Shown piece by piece: positions 45,901 through 60,200 of a stretch of DNA of 64,000 nucleotides. Under the pieces are notes generated by a model. The model was not told where the DNA came from. It saw nothing but the letters and a program-made list of their open reading frames with translations, and ran no database searches. The translations under genes were made by a program, and so were the position numbers. Within the stretch, counting starts at the first letter, position 1; each line of letters begins with the position of its first letter. Source of the DNA: Polytrichum commune (lineage: Eukaryota > Streptophyta > Polytrichopsida > Polytrichales > Polytrichaceae); the NCBI GenBank assembly GCA_950295325.1, contig OX485805.1, positions 46,960,758 to 47,024,757 of the forward strand, in the 5' to 3' direction.

Positions 45901-48900
45901 AATTATTCGTAAGCTGCAGATGCAAAGATACAAACATACCCTCTTAGGATAGGAAAGAATTGGAGCATAACTGCAAGTTCTAAATTCTGTACTGTGGTGG
46001 CCATCTGGAGCTCTCCTCTACAAAGAAAGGCAGCTTAGGGATGTGACTGTTGAGGTCACTGCAGCTGAGCTACAAAGGTAAAGCAAGTCTACAGAGCATA
46101 AGTCTGACCTCAGTGAGCAGCTTTTCTTCCTTCTGCGCAAGTGTGTATAGCTCACTACCAACCTCTGTGTACTTACGCCTGCATCAATGCCAACAACACC
46201 CAAAAATCAAAGATTTGCAATAGCATCTCCAGTTTGTACCTATTTGGCCTAAGACAATGTCGAAAAGTACAATCCAGTGGATGGCTTGTCCACCAACCCT
46301 CCAGTTTGTAAGCACATACACTACACAGTGCAAAGCTTAAGAACGTCAACCAAACTTAGAGCTATCAATCAATTTCGGCTGGCTATAGACAATGTATGCA
46401 AATTCACTGACTTTTTTCTATGCACTATTGGAGCATTGAACAGTCAGAGCACAAACTACTGCACCCCTGAAGGTATACATTATGTGCAGAAGAAGGAGAA
46501 GAACTCCAATCTTCAAGAGCCCACATGAATTGTTAGCAAAGAAGTGGATTGCACATCACCTAAGAGTTTGTAGATCCGAATGGACATGGGCCTGATCTGC
46601 AGAAGATTGCATCTGAGCTGTTAAAAGCAGTGCCTGTTGTTTAGCCTTCTCTGCATGAGCTTCAACCCATTGTCTCTCACTAACTCCAAATCTGTATATC
46701 AAACCCCATCAATCTCCTCAATAGATGCATCCACTAGCAACAAAGCACAAAAGTAATAAATGAATAAACCACTAAAATTGCTAAAAAAAACAAGTCAAAA
46801 TCAGAACATCCATAGCACCTACATTCCATGAAGCAAGAGACAACACCACCACAATTATTTGATAAGTGCACTACAATTATCACATTTTTGACTCCAGGGC
46901 TAAAAGTGCAGCATCAGTATATTACAAAATATACAGTTTAGTACATATATATACATTGATGTGACAAATGTGAGGAGGACAGGCAGGCAATGTACATGGA
47001 TCTGAGACGCTGGAGCTCCACTACCCGACGATGATACGTTCTTTCTGAATCTCCTGTACATGAGGAAGTATTGAGCAGCCAATACTTAAACCTAAAACAA
47101 GGTCCAAGAAAAGGAAAAAAGCACTACAATTCAATTGCAATCACCAATTTTCCAACAGATTAAGATTATGGTGATTCTTTACAGCACAAAGTACTGAAGA
47201 CTTGCACATCAGAAAAATTGTCCTGATTACATGTAAACTTACCCCTAATAAAACGGTTAGTCACATCATCAAGTGTCACCCATGCACACTTTGATTTCCC
47301 TTCCTCTGCAACCAGTCGGGAAGGACCCTGAAATCACAACATCAACATCAAAAACCAGCTACATGGCAAGACCAATAGGGATAACTTCAAAAAAGCCACA
47401 GAAATATAGACTAGAACCACATCTAAATATTTCTGTAATCAGCCCCAATGCAGTAAATGAAGCCAGCACCACTAGGACGCTCAGGTTATCACATAAACCA
47501 TGCCACAACCAACTGAAATCACAGTCAAATCAGAAGCAAATGACAAGCAGAAACATGGAATAGAATTAAGAGAAGAACACAGAAGGCCAACAAGTATGTA
47601 CAAGTGAAAGCATAACATGACCTCCTTGGCCTACAGGAATAACACAAGCTTATGTGCATAACAAGGTGTTATACAATTGACATCATAAAACATGCAGGTA
47701 GAGAATGTTACAGACCACATCAAACTGTTTGGAAAACCAATCACTGAGAACTTTTGTACAAGCTTGATCTTGGCTGGTGTAAGGCCGCAAGTCAGCAAAA
47801 GAGATATAAATTCCCTCCTCTGTCACAGAAATTCATCATTAGCATATGGGCAAGAATGGAGAAATGCTAAACTTAGAATATATGTCAAACTCATTTTGCA
47901 CCAACACATACGAAGATCATTAACCAGAAGAAAGGATCAAAAACTAAAGAACTAGCATTGTTAGAACACAATAAACTAAGTGTATGACTCTAGGGTTGAA
48001 CATTGAGACATTCATCTCTAGTACTAACGTAGAGATTAGAACATTTGGATAAAAGTATGAAGTCCAGAAAGTAAAACAAATGGCAATTAAAAGCACCTTC
48101 TCCAGAGTGGTAGTATGAGAGTTCGCAGGCTGATGATGACAATTTTTCCAGCACAGTATTGAGCTGCCCCAAGGTAACACAGATATCTCATTTGCAACAG
48201 CCTCAACAATAAGTACCTCTCAAACAGAAAATGTTCTCTCTTTAAGGATTTGTGATAAACTTGCAATGAAATCCTCTATGAATCATGGTACCATTGCAAC
48301 AGCCTACCTCCAAGTTACGACCAGCCAATTTCTCCTCTACCACCTGAAGGTTCCCAACAGCACCTGCTGCAGCAGCAGTTCGAGCTCTACGCCCCTGTAT
48401 AAGGGATGAAGTCTGGCCACCTAATGATTCCAGTTGAAACTGTAGTCGTTGCAATCGTTTTTGCAAAGCATTGGCCTCAGCTTTGTATGATACTGTTGCC
48501 TCTCTGATTGAAATCATCACAGTAAGAAATTACACATATGTGAGACATTTAATAGATATTCATAGATGAGGTTCCAAACATCCATTGTCAGAATAAACAA
48601 ACCACTGTATGCAACAAGTGATACTACAGGATTCACTGAGAGTAGAACTCATAAGAGGATAAAAGATATTGATACAATAAAATGCAGAAAGATGTTATAA
48701 GACGGCTCCATGACAATGTGATCGAAGTTTCTTTTGATAAAATAAAAGGTTTTTTTTACAGCACTGACATACTTGATCTCTTTAATAGATTCCTCAGCTC
48801 CTAATATGGCCTCCTGATTTGTCCGCCTGCTTGCAAATGCTGAGATACTCCCATATGCAAAGTCTAGATCTTCCCCCTGTAAAATACACCCAATCTCATA

Positions 48901-50848
48901 TTATGATATGGTTACAAAAAGAAATTATTTACATATACTAAAGAGACTGATTGTAGCAATAGCCCTACATTAACCCTGAGGGTCCATATTCTAAAAGTAA
49001 AAACAAGCCTTCTCAAGGCTTCTAGGCAATTTAAGTCATGGTTTGAACCTCTCAGTGAGAATTCATCACAACATTCTTTATTGTATGCATAATTGATGCA
49101 GTAGTAGATCCTTTCTTGACTTTTGTGGCTATGGATCTCCTTATAACTTTATTCGAATAGGTAATTGTAGGTGAGATTCACAAAACCAGCAAATTGAAGC
49201 ACGCTTGGAACAAACCTCAAGAAGTTTGCCCTCTCCCTTGAGCTCATTGTACCTAAAATAGACACATGACAGTGAGGAGTAGAATGTCAATTACCAATTT
49301 CAAAGTTTTGTGGGAAGGAACCTACAATCATATGATCCAACAATCAATTCCATCAAACTCCTGGGAAGGAAATCACATATGCTCCTATGAAGAAATTCAT
49401 TTTAAGAAATGATTACAGAGCTGATGCCATCCCTAATTACTCCAGGAGCTCAGGCACAGAGACATAACTGGTCGCCTGTCAATTGACAATTTACTTTCTG
49501 TAAAGGATCCACGTTTAGTAATCTATCACACGGTGATTCTTTCACATTCCTTCAATAGTGCAAGAAAACCACACAATTCTTGCTTTAAGCAGAATAATGC
49601 AGGAGCTCGGGTACAGAAAACGCATCTAGTTTGTTCTCCGTCCATATTTTCCGTCAGCATTTTAGTAATCCATCACTCAGCTCTTTCATGGACCTCTACA
49701 GACAAAGAAACCACATAGTTGTAACATCGAGAAAATTACAAACAAATTATGGAGCGGAGGTCGTCAACATACTGCAGGAGCTCGGCCAGTACATGTAATT
49801 GGTCGAATGTGAAATCTATCTAAAGGATCAACATTTTAGGAATCCATCATCCAGCCATCTCACATTCCTTCACATTAGAAGGAACCACACGCTTCTTGCA
49901 TCACAAAGAAGAATACATTATGGAGCTGAGGCCATCCACATAATGCAGGAGCGCGGCCAGTAAAATGTAACTGGCCGATTGTCAATCAAAGCGTTTACAC
50001 CATATAAAGGATCCTAGTTTTGGTAATCCATTGCCCAGGCCTTCGACATTCCTTACACATTGGCAAGAACTCACAAAATTCTACTATCGAGGAAAAAAAC
50101 ATGAACAACACAGAGCTGAGGAGCCCATTGGCACATTACAGAAGCTCACGAACAGAAATGCAGCCGGTCGATTGTCATCCAACACTTCACACTATGCAAA
50201 AGGATCCATATTGTACGTAATCCATCACTCAGCCGTCTCACATTCCTTTAACAACGCTTTCTTGCATTAAGCATCGAAAGCACACATTATGGAGCTAAGG
50301 CCATCCACATGCTGCAGGAGCTCGGGCAGTCAAAAGTTAACTGGCCGATTGTCAACCGACAATTCACACCGTGTAAGAACATCCTGGTTTCCACATTTAT
50401 TCCACATTGGCACGAAATTGCAACATAGTAGCATCGAGAAAATTATGTCAACAGAACGGAACTGAGGCCATTTGCACATTGCACAAGCTCGAGACAGCAA
50501 TGCAGCTGTCGATTCCCATCCACCACCTTCCACTTATTATGCAAATGGATCCACCGCATTTTCGTAATCCATCACCCAGCCGTCTCATATTCCTTCTCAA
50601 CTCTTTTTTTTGGTAACTAGAACAAAGCAACACAAGCAAAACACAAAACGAAGCTCAGCCTCATTCACTTACTGGAGAAGCTCCGGCAAAGACAGCACAT
50701 TGGACGGCCTCAGATTAGTGCACAAGAAATCGAGCAGCGGTCTTGTGTCCTCGTACTGGAACGGCCACTCGAAGCTATCCGGGTCTAGAAGCTGCCACCC
50801 TTCAAACCCCAGGTCCGCCAAAGTGCCGCACAACCTGGCGCCACTCAT
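42997..50848 (-). CDS. AUG3: AUGMIN subunit 3 (HAUS3-like)
   Basis: Eighteen exons join in phase to 616 residues, against about 617 in the plant family: 50848-50673, 49252-49216, 48876-48773, 48503-48308, 48163-48097, 47819-47716, 47327-47243, 47053-46996, 46691-46560, 46178-46109, 45764-45707, 45411-45356, 45062-44910, 44722-44611, 44488-44347, 44212-44137, 43615-43520, 43125-42997. Landmarks are the start [107 protein letters not shown] and the end [23 protein letters not shown] binds the sides of microtubules and recruits gamma-tubulin for branching nucleation in spindle and phragmoplast. Intron 15 is GC-AG (CCT/GCAAGT). Confidence 0.95.
49410..50683 (-). repeat. Array of decayed exon-1/intron-1 copies in AUG3 intron 1
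   Basis: An AGGAGCTC-like block recurs at 49444, 49601, 49776, 49947, 50140, 50316, 50483 and, as AGAAGCTC, at 50676 inside coding exon 1. Spacings are 157-193 bases. Further shared blocks are ATTATGGAGCTGAGGCCATC, AAAGGATCC, TAATCCATCACCCAGCC and TCTCACATTCCTT. The exon end is thus one member of an eight-unit array. Some copies keep a GTAATG donor-like site at the equivalent place (for example near 50139 on the minus strand). Confidence 0.8.
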
Positions 50849-53800
50849 CTTGATGACGATCACGATGCCAAACTTATAGGAACTACTCTTCCATGCATCT
50901 ATCTGATGCTGCCTTCCATCACATCCAACGCAAAATGCAATGCGACCACGGCCGATGCGATCAAACCAATTTTCTTCCTCCCCGAGCACCAAACCCTAGC
51001 TGCGTGGCCAACACACATACCTACCATACCATACCAAATACCTAATATTTGTTCGGCAAAACTACATACTCTTCGAAGATTGATCCCATCCTTCGGACCG
51101 ACTGATCAAATCCCTCTCCAACTTTTCAAAGGTTTTTTCAAATCTTCGTGCATACTTTTAGCCTTAAGAATGTAGTGTGATTTGTTGCCTACGTTGTTCC
51201 TACCTACGAGGCCGACAAAGACAAAGCCCACATTCATTGTTCGGAGGCTGTATGTATTTACTAATGTGTATGTATAATACGTATAGTATATGGTTCGTAT
51301 ATGGTTCGTATTATACGGGTCTATATACCATATAAGAAACCCAACACTTGATACTCTTACAATACCTAGTATCGCCGCACTAAATATTGTATTTAATGTC
51401 ATATGATGTAACGGTGATAATTGACTTAATGAATACTTCTTATGAAATAGATTACAATTGTCATCCCAATTTATTTTTAGTTCATCCACTTTCGGTATAA
51501 TTTGCATCCTAGCAATTTTGTAATTGAATATTGTCATGGATGATTGAAATTTGGATGAAAAATCACTTAGTAAGTGACAGTAATTCCAACATTGTAAATC
51601 CAGAGTGTCCAAAAACATTTACAAGGAATGACAAATCATGTTAGGTTTGCAATTAGTGTTGGTGACACTATACGAGTTGTTTACAATTAGTATTGAGCAA
51701 GACAAATGAAATTGGTGACACTAAATACAATATTTAGTGTACATTGTTTATTGGTGTCACATACATTATTTGTGAAGGGTTGAACTAGATGCCTAGAGGT
51801 CTCAAAGTGTCACGTCCGCTAATTGCCAATATTAAACTATTCATCTACATAAGCCATTTTTTAAATTGGACATTTTATTTACATCATGACATTTAGCGTG
51901 GCACATTAGGATACTTGAGATGATAGTTTGTGTTTTAGTATGCAAGGGGAAGGTATTATTAAGCATATGAATGGCAAGTGTCATGTGTTTACATTGTGGT
52001 ATGCAATAAGAAGATAATTCTGAGCATACTAATGCCAAATGTCATTTGTGTACACTTTGAACAACTTGTAGACCATTGTGTAACATAGGCATGAGCCTCA
52101 TTACACTACTGAACATACTCATGCTAAGATAATAACAATAATAATAATAATAATAACAACTTCGGTCTCCGAAAGAGACTGACGTGAATTAAGTGTCTGT
52201 TCGATCTACCTTCAATCCCAAGCCCACAGGACAGAGGTATGATCATGCTAAGATGTTAATAAGTGCACTTGAACTTCAAGTGTCATGAGGTGACACTAAT
52301 GATGAAGTTGTTGATTGGTAGTGTAACCTAACATTTGCCTCAAAATAAGGTATATGACATTGTTACACATGTGACACTAAATATCATAAATGATGTAGGG
52401 ATTCGTGAGGTCTACATAAACGGATCCATTGCAAAGGTGATATATGTATTGAATTGTTATTCAATAGCCAATAAAGGATTATTCTCGTAGGATTTGAACA
52501 TGGAAACAACATCAAAGACTTCAAATTAGTCTCATGAGAGTTTCAGTGGAATGGATCAATCCTCAACATGCAGGGAACTTGGTATTCACGAGAGCCCCTT
52601 CGTCCACAGTGGATGAGTTTACATAGACAACCACAAGCCCGAAGCCGTTAATAGGATGGTATCAACCCAAACATCGACGGCTAGGGTTTCATGGTGTCTA
52701 CATGAACTCATCTTTTGGGAAGACGAAAATGTAGGAATTTTTTCAATAGCAAATAAATGAGTATCTTGGGATTGTTTTTTTGAAAATAGCATCAAAGACC
52801 CCAAATTAGTCTAGTGGGATTCCAATTATTATGAATTAGCCCTCAACTTGTAGTGGACTCGTTTGAACTATAGACTCTACATTTACAATGGACAAGCTTC
52901 CTCCACAAACACCATGACTTCCAGACCAAATAGTGCCTCGAGAATGCAAATACTCTCTTGTCTTGTGATACTCACCAAAGTATTTAACCCTTACTAGTGT
53001 TTCAAATGTTTGTGTACAAATGTACAACTGGTTGCTTACCCTAATACCTACAAACTTTACCCAAAAACAATAGATGTTTATTGTTTGGTGCCTACTAAAC
53101 TAGTTGGATACACTTATGAGTACATGATACATATAAGTGAACATATGTACAAGGGTTGTTGATATCATTTGTGTCTATATCCCCTCCAAAAAACAATCAA
53201 TCACGGATAGCATAACTTTAGGATCAATATAGTGTTATGATGGTATTGATCAAATAATGACTCGAACATACGCAAATATTATATCTTGTGATAGCCATCA
53301 AGGCATTCATTTCTTGGTGATTTATCAAGTGTTTGTGCATAAAAGGATGATTGTGTCAAATTTGGCATACTTACACTATTTATGGTCTTCAATACAATGT
53401 AAACACGGCTATGAAACAAGCGTAAATTAGTAATTGAAATGTGCAGTATTATGATGTTCCAAATGAAATCATGTCAAAGAAATAATTCATTACTTAAATG
53501 TTTCATAAATTGCTTAAAGTTCTCACAAACACTTATTCTAATTTACAATGAAAATCAAACTTGCACCTAACTACTTCTATGGTCAGTCTTCGTTTGTCTT
53601 CTCATGGACAATGTCATGCCATGGTAAGCACATGGGACATAGCATGATGGTGATTCTTATGCATGTGAAAACGAGATGTTCCAACTTCACTTCTTGAAGT
53701 TTGCATAACAACTTGGTTTGCTAAAAATATTTATGAATACATAATATACAAATTATTCAAGGTGTCCATGCAAACGGTTGTGTGTTGCATCCAATGCAAC

Positions 53801-54256
53801 ATTTTCCAAACATCACATGTTGTTTGATGTGAGACTTGGTAACTTACATGTTATAAACATGGAATGTTCTTTATTTTGATGGTTATGTAAGGAGTGGATT
53901 TTGAACATAGCAATTTTTAGTATATGCGCATCCTTGTTGCACAAAAAGCTTCGTCTCATTGTGTGCATTGCAAGTCAAGTTGCAACCCAAGCGAAACAAA
54001 TACATTACCGACGACCCAAAACTTTGAAATTCAATGTCAATCCATCTTCACCTCAAATTTCACAACTTTGTGATTTAAGGATCATTGTTGTCATGCGTTG
54101 GAGCTTGATGATGATCAACAAAGTTTGAAAACCTCAAAACTTAGTGGTGTGACTTAGATGTGACCTATATTAATTGGGGTATTGATGTTGTGTGTAATTC
54201 TTTAATACAAATGACAATGTCCATGTGTGACATGGTATGAGTTGATAGCATCATAG
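50849..54256. other. Intergenic between AUG3 and SF1, repeats
   Basis: No gene is recognised. Holds a copy of the second dispersed family (51.40-51.76 kb), an AAT run (52129-52157) and a tandem duplication with an offset of about 280 bases (anchor ATCAAAGAC at 52511 and 52791). A first SF1 exon may be hidden near the right edge. Confidence 0.45.
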
Positions 54257-57200
54257 TTTCATGATGAGTTGATAACACAAATACGGAACGATCTTAATGC
54301 AATTTCAATGAAGAAACAAGTAGAAACGATAGCATCAAACTCAAGCATCGACCCGTCCATAGCCAAAACTTTAAGTGATGCACAGTCGTCTGTTGAAAAT
54401 AAACCTAATGTGGTAGCCTCTCAAAGTCCTCCTGTAAAAACCGCAGATAACACAAAACCGTCCTTTATCATACCTAAAGGTCAGAAGACGCTTCTTATAC
54501 GCAAAAGAAATTTGTTTGACATTGAGGATGGTGTCAACCTTAACGAAGGTACCAGTGTAGATGTTGACATTAAGAAGGACGACAAAACGAAAAAACCGGA
54601 TAGAAAGACAAGATGGGGCCCAGATCCAAAAAATGATCCGGTTGTGAGAAGTGGCCTAGCTCTTGCATTACAGGCATGTTTGAATGTTGTCACCTCGATG
54701 TATTTACCATTGATTTTTATATTGTATGTATTTTAGGTATTCGAGGCTTAAAACATGTATGTTGTTAAAATTGTTGAAATATACATTTGAAATAAAATAA
54801 TGAAAGAAACATAATCTCATTGATGCACTCCATTTGCAATCACATTGTGAATTCAACAATTATCAAACTAAATGCAAATGGAGTGCATCATAATCTTGAT
54901 TTGAATGTGCATTTTATTACATCATATTGACCAATGTGTCATGTGTTTGAATAACATTTATTGCTTGAGACATATAGGCTATGGATGTCATTAGTAGTAC
55001 ATGTCTAAAATTGAACAACTTGTGCATTCAAAAAAGAATTGTGTGTATGCTTCAAAAATGTAAATGTACAAATTGGCAGTCAAATTGTGTCGGTCACTGT
55101 TAGAAGGTGGCTTGTTGTTTTATGTTTACTTCCTTGAGAAGTCATCGATATCATCTTTGTTCTTGACACAAATAAAGATAGTATAATTCAAGACCACTTT
55201 CACTCGTGTAACCTTGCAAAGAGCAACAACAATAACCATCGTATAATACTTGATAATTTGATGGGTTTTGAGCCAAACATGGATATATTATATTAAGGCC
55301 AACTAATATCCATCGATCTCGAGGTCAACTTATGTGTTATGATCCATATAGACGTATGTTTTTAAGATGATCAAATATATATACATTAAGATATCACGAT
55401 AATCTAACCCAACCTGAAGGGGGAAACAATTATCATGCTCATATTCCAGGTGAAGGTATTTAGTGATATGGATGCCTTTTATTGGTGTGACGAGTTTTGA
55501 GCAGACCCGAGCAGAGCAAATTGCTTCCCAATTGGAGTTTGGTTATTTAGAGATTGACACAAACGAGGCAACACGCTCTCCTTCGCCACCTCCGGTCTAT
55601 GATGTGAACGGGCAAAGAACAAACACTCGCGAGGTGGGACATTCAACAATTATTGTATCATTCTACTTTACTATAAATACATGTTGATGTATAATTACAC
55701 CTTCATGATTGTAATGACATTCACATATCAAAACACCACATAAACTCAAAGCTTTTCTTTGACACAAACAATACTTTGTTAGTATGATTGTTATTGAATA
55801 CAGACACATGTTATTTAACAAGCATGCACATTCGAGTTTGTTAATATTATTGTGTCCAAGTATGTGAATGTTGCCATAAATAAGTTTTATGTTAAAGTTT
55901 TACAACAGTGCTTGACGACACCTTGGAGACTATGCAGGGAAGAAGACGTGAGCAAATGGAAATAGAAAGACGAGAAGCTATCGGTATATAAAAATTCTTT
56001 GATGTAGACCTCAATTTCATTTTAGGGTGCATTTTTTTCATATGGTATATGTCTCACTTATCATTATTTGTATACAATTCCACACCTTGTAGATTTTGGA
56101 TTAGCATGCAAAATAAGGATAACATGTTTATGATAACCTTAAATGTTTGATATATTACATTTACAATACACTATGATACAAAAAATTGGTATTTGCACTA
56201 CATCCGTGTCTACAATACTTAAAATCTAAATCGTGTGTGACAAATCTATAGGAGAAAGCATGCAATTAAATGTTGCATATAAACCGCCAGCAGGATATAA
56301 GCCCGTTTATAAAGAAGCCAAGCTTTTTATTCCTGTGAGCACAATTGCTTATGACACATAATATGTATTTTATCACATCACAAATTCCAAAATGCACATA
56401 TATACACTATAATGTATTATGAAAAATGTTTGTAAATTTTATTTTGTCAATGGTGCATTTTTAGTATAACGTAGAAATGTCAAATGCATGTTCAATCGAT
56501 ATCATATCCACAAAACTATTAAGAGTAGGATGAATTGTCGATTAAGGTGTGAAATAACCTTTTTTATTTATTTTTATTTTTAACTGCAATTTCAATGGTG
56601 ATTATGAACTTTCATATTTACTTTTGATATAGATGATGTAGAATATAAAGACATAATGAACCTCGTATCATGTGTGTATTTGTAGGTGAATGCATACCCG
56701 GGATATAACTTCATCGGTCTCATCCTTGGACCACGTGGAAACACACAAAAGCGCATGGAACAAGTGTGTGTCTTTATCATTTCTAAGCTTTATGATGGTT
56801 TTGATCAAAGATGAACTTAATAACTACTAGAACACAACCTTCTAAAAAAGATTAAAAAAATCATTCAAAGAATCGTTTATGAAAATAACTTTTTATTCAT
56901 TGTTGCATGTAGGAAACCGGTACCAAAATAGCAATTCGAGGGAAAGGTGCCTTGAAAGAAGGCAAGGTAATCTTATAAGTATTTGTATGTAAGATGAAGT
57001 TATTGTAATTTATGTAAAAATTCATTTGCGTAAGCATGATACACGTTTGACTTTTTATTACTATACGTTATCACAACAAAAACATGAATGTTTGTACAAA
57101 CTAATTCCAAAGAAGTTTACTATTATAGATGATTGTTACACTGATAATCCCAATTAGTGAGGATGGGCTAATAGTGCATGTGGGAAATCAGTGAAGGTGA

Positions 57201-60200
57201 TACTAGATTTCTTTACACTATGAAACTAGTGCCACCAAAAAGATATAGGAAGCATTGTTCATCCCGACTTTGTTCGTTGGCAATAACTATTCATAGCAAC
57301 ATCATTCATCGAGAGTAATGGGCACTGTTCAATGACAAGCATGTGTTTGCATTTTTTTTATCACTCTACAAGCACCTCAGAGTATGCACTGATTCTCTTG
57401 CAATGTATGGTAAATGAGCATGTATTCATGAACTTAGTATCGCTCAGTAAAAAAACATGCAACCCTCACTAATTTTGAGACTTGGCAAAATAATTTTGTT
57501 TTGGAATTGATACCACGTGCATTGATTGGGATGATCAGTGTAATCATATTATTAACTCAACGATGCATTGCATTGCATGTCCAATGTCCAAACTCTATTT
57601 CATCCTTTAATTTAGTTGCTCATAACACATTGTAGATACACATGCTCTATATACTTTTGGTGGTTTTCATATAGTATTTGAATTGATAAACTATCGTTTA
57701 CGATAAGACGAGGATGTAGCATTAGACCTTGAATAAAAACATCTTCAAATCTCAATGCTACGACATGTTTCACATAAGTCTATGTCGACTTAAAATACGA
57801 AGTTTGAAACACTAAAAACCAATCAAAAGTGTCACCTTGGAGCTCGTCGTGGTAACTTGACTTTCATGACAAACCGTCTAGGTAAAAACACAAACACGCG
57901 TGTTTGTAACAAGGAATTCCTACAAAGAATCTAATTGATGTGTAGTGAATATTTTTGATGAAATGCAAAGTTCGATAAATTTTGGGTTTTATTTCGAGAA
58001 GAAGTCTATGGGCGATGAAAGCAACTTTTGGCTTTTGGTGAGGCCACGTTGCATGTGCTTTCTCGACCGTCGGATTTGACCGCTGTAACCCTCCTCCCGT
58101 GATCTCCTCCGTTCCTGCCACCACTCATCCACTGCTTTTTCTTCTCTTGTAGCAACGTCCCATGCAATTGGGTTCTCGTGAGAAATATTATGCGGAAGGT
58201 GCATATGACGACCTCCATGTGCATATTACGGCCGATTGCATTGAGAAAGTTGATGCAGCCGTTGCACTTATCGAACCTCTATTAACACCCGTTGATGTGA
58301 GTCACTCAAAACGTAATGCCAACGATACATGTCACACGTTACCTTTGATATACTCAAAGATAAGTAGCTTGATAATTAGAACGACATTAAGTGCACTAAT
58401 GCATTCTCATACTTTTGAGAATTCAAAGTGTATTGATTATGTTTGAGAGATATTTTATGTTTCAAACAAACATTTCTAATGCATGTTCATGGCATTATTC
58501 AGATCCATAACAATGTTATGTGGGATTGACAATATTCCACGTAGTATTCCCGGATATTCCCATATTGAATATGGAGAATATTTAGGAATACTACATGGAA
58601 TAATGTCAATCCCACATCAATATGAATAATGTCATGTTACTTCAATCAAAATATATATGGTTTGATGCTCGTAACATCATTAAGCAATGTGCATTCATTC
58701 ATGTGGGTCGGTCCTGAAAATGTAACCATGGGATGCCCCATCCTAGTGCAAGTAGACTCACATTCAAATTGTGAATTGTGAATATGAATGTGAGTCTAAT
58801 TACACTAGGTTGGGACATCCCATGGTTAAATTTTGAAGGCCCACGTAAATGAACGCACACTACTTGATAATGTTACGTTGGACAATAGATTGTAAATATG
58901 TCCATTCAAATGTATTAATTAGCATGTTTAAGAATGGCTACATCTTAAGATGGCACATCATATAATGAATGCAAATGGGAGTTATGAATATCGTTAAGAG
59001 TGATTGGACCTTGCAGGAAATCCAAAATATGCATAAACGGAAACAACTACGGGAACTCGCTGAAATGAACGGTACTTGTGTTCATTACCTTGCATGCATT
59101 TGACATTGCATATACATATATATACATCATGGGTACTAATATCACTCAAAGATGATTCCCTATACTTGGTGCTTTGAAGTTAGAACTGCTTCACACTATG
59201 GCCGTCCAAGTCGAGAGGCCGTGGGATTGAATGGCCAAACTTTGTTGAGAGTCCAAAGAAATGGGCTGAAAATAGCCGATAAAATATAGGAATTGGAGCC
59301 TTCGGCCGGGTATAGTGTAAAGTTTCCAAAAGCCAAGCCCAACGTCCAAACCCATACCGTTTGTCCGGTTTCTATCCATTTCCAAAAAGGAGCATCCCAC
59401 TTTCTTCCCTGCCCAAAATAGACCCTCCAATTTAACGCCCAAGATCTTGTTTTTTTTAATAAATATTTGATTTAATGGAAAAAATCAACGGTCTCTCGAT
59501 CATAGTTTAGGTTTCCATTATTATATGACCCAAACTTCCATGGAGAGTCCATCGCCTTTGGTCAAAAAGTATTGCCATGTAGGCATTATGGACAGCAACG
59601 GCCTTTGGACTTTGGCTTCTAGTGTGAAGGGTCAAGAGGTTGAATTATTGGGTTTTTGCAATCTGATTGGTGGAAATCGACGGCCTCTCAACCTTCAGCC
59701 ACAGTGTGAATCGGCCCTTAGAATGACGAGAATTAGCAAGAAGATGTGGAGTCATCTCATATATATCTTACAAAATTGACGTTGAAAATCACAAGCTTGA
59801 AATAAGACTTGTTTTCAATACTTTAACTTACATTAACTTCAGGCACCATACGAGATTTCAACAAACCATGCACAATATGTGGAGAGGTAGGCCACCGTGA
59901 GTGGTATTGCTCCAAAGATGAAGTGGCAACTTTCCAATCTAAGGTGGTCACACATGGTCAACCATATAATTAACTATGTTCTAAGTGAATCTAGACATAT
60001 GCATCAAATTTGGACATGTTCAAATTTTATATGTGCACTTGTATTGGCGGACTCTATGATAAAATGTTTGTAAGTAATCCTATAAAGGAATGTGTCTCAT
60101 GTTGTAGAGCATGTTAGTTGCATGTACACTGTGATATTCGTGAAAAATGCATATCCAGAGGAATGATTCGACCATATTGCTTCTCAAAGTCTGTATATTT

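Noticed and set aside
51290-51345. TATA- and GTATAC-rich palindromic stretch as a regulatory site
   Set aside because: Simple AT-rich palindromes of this kind are expected by chance here.
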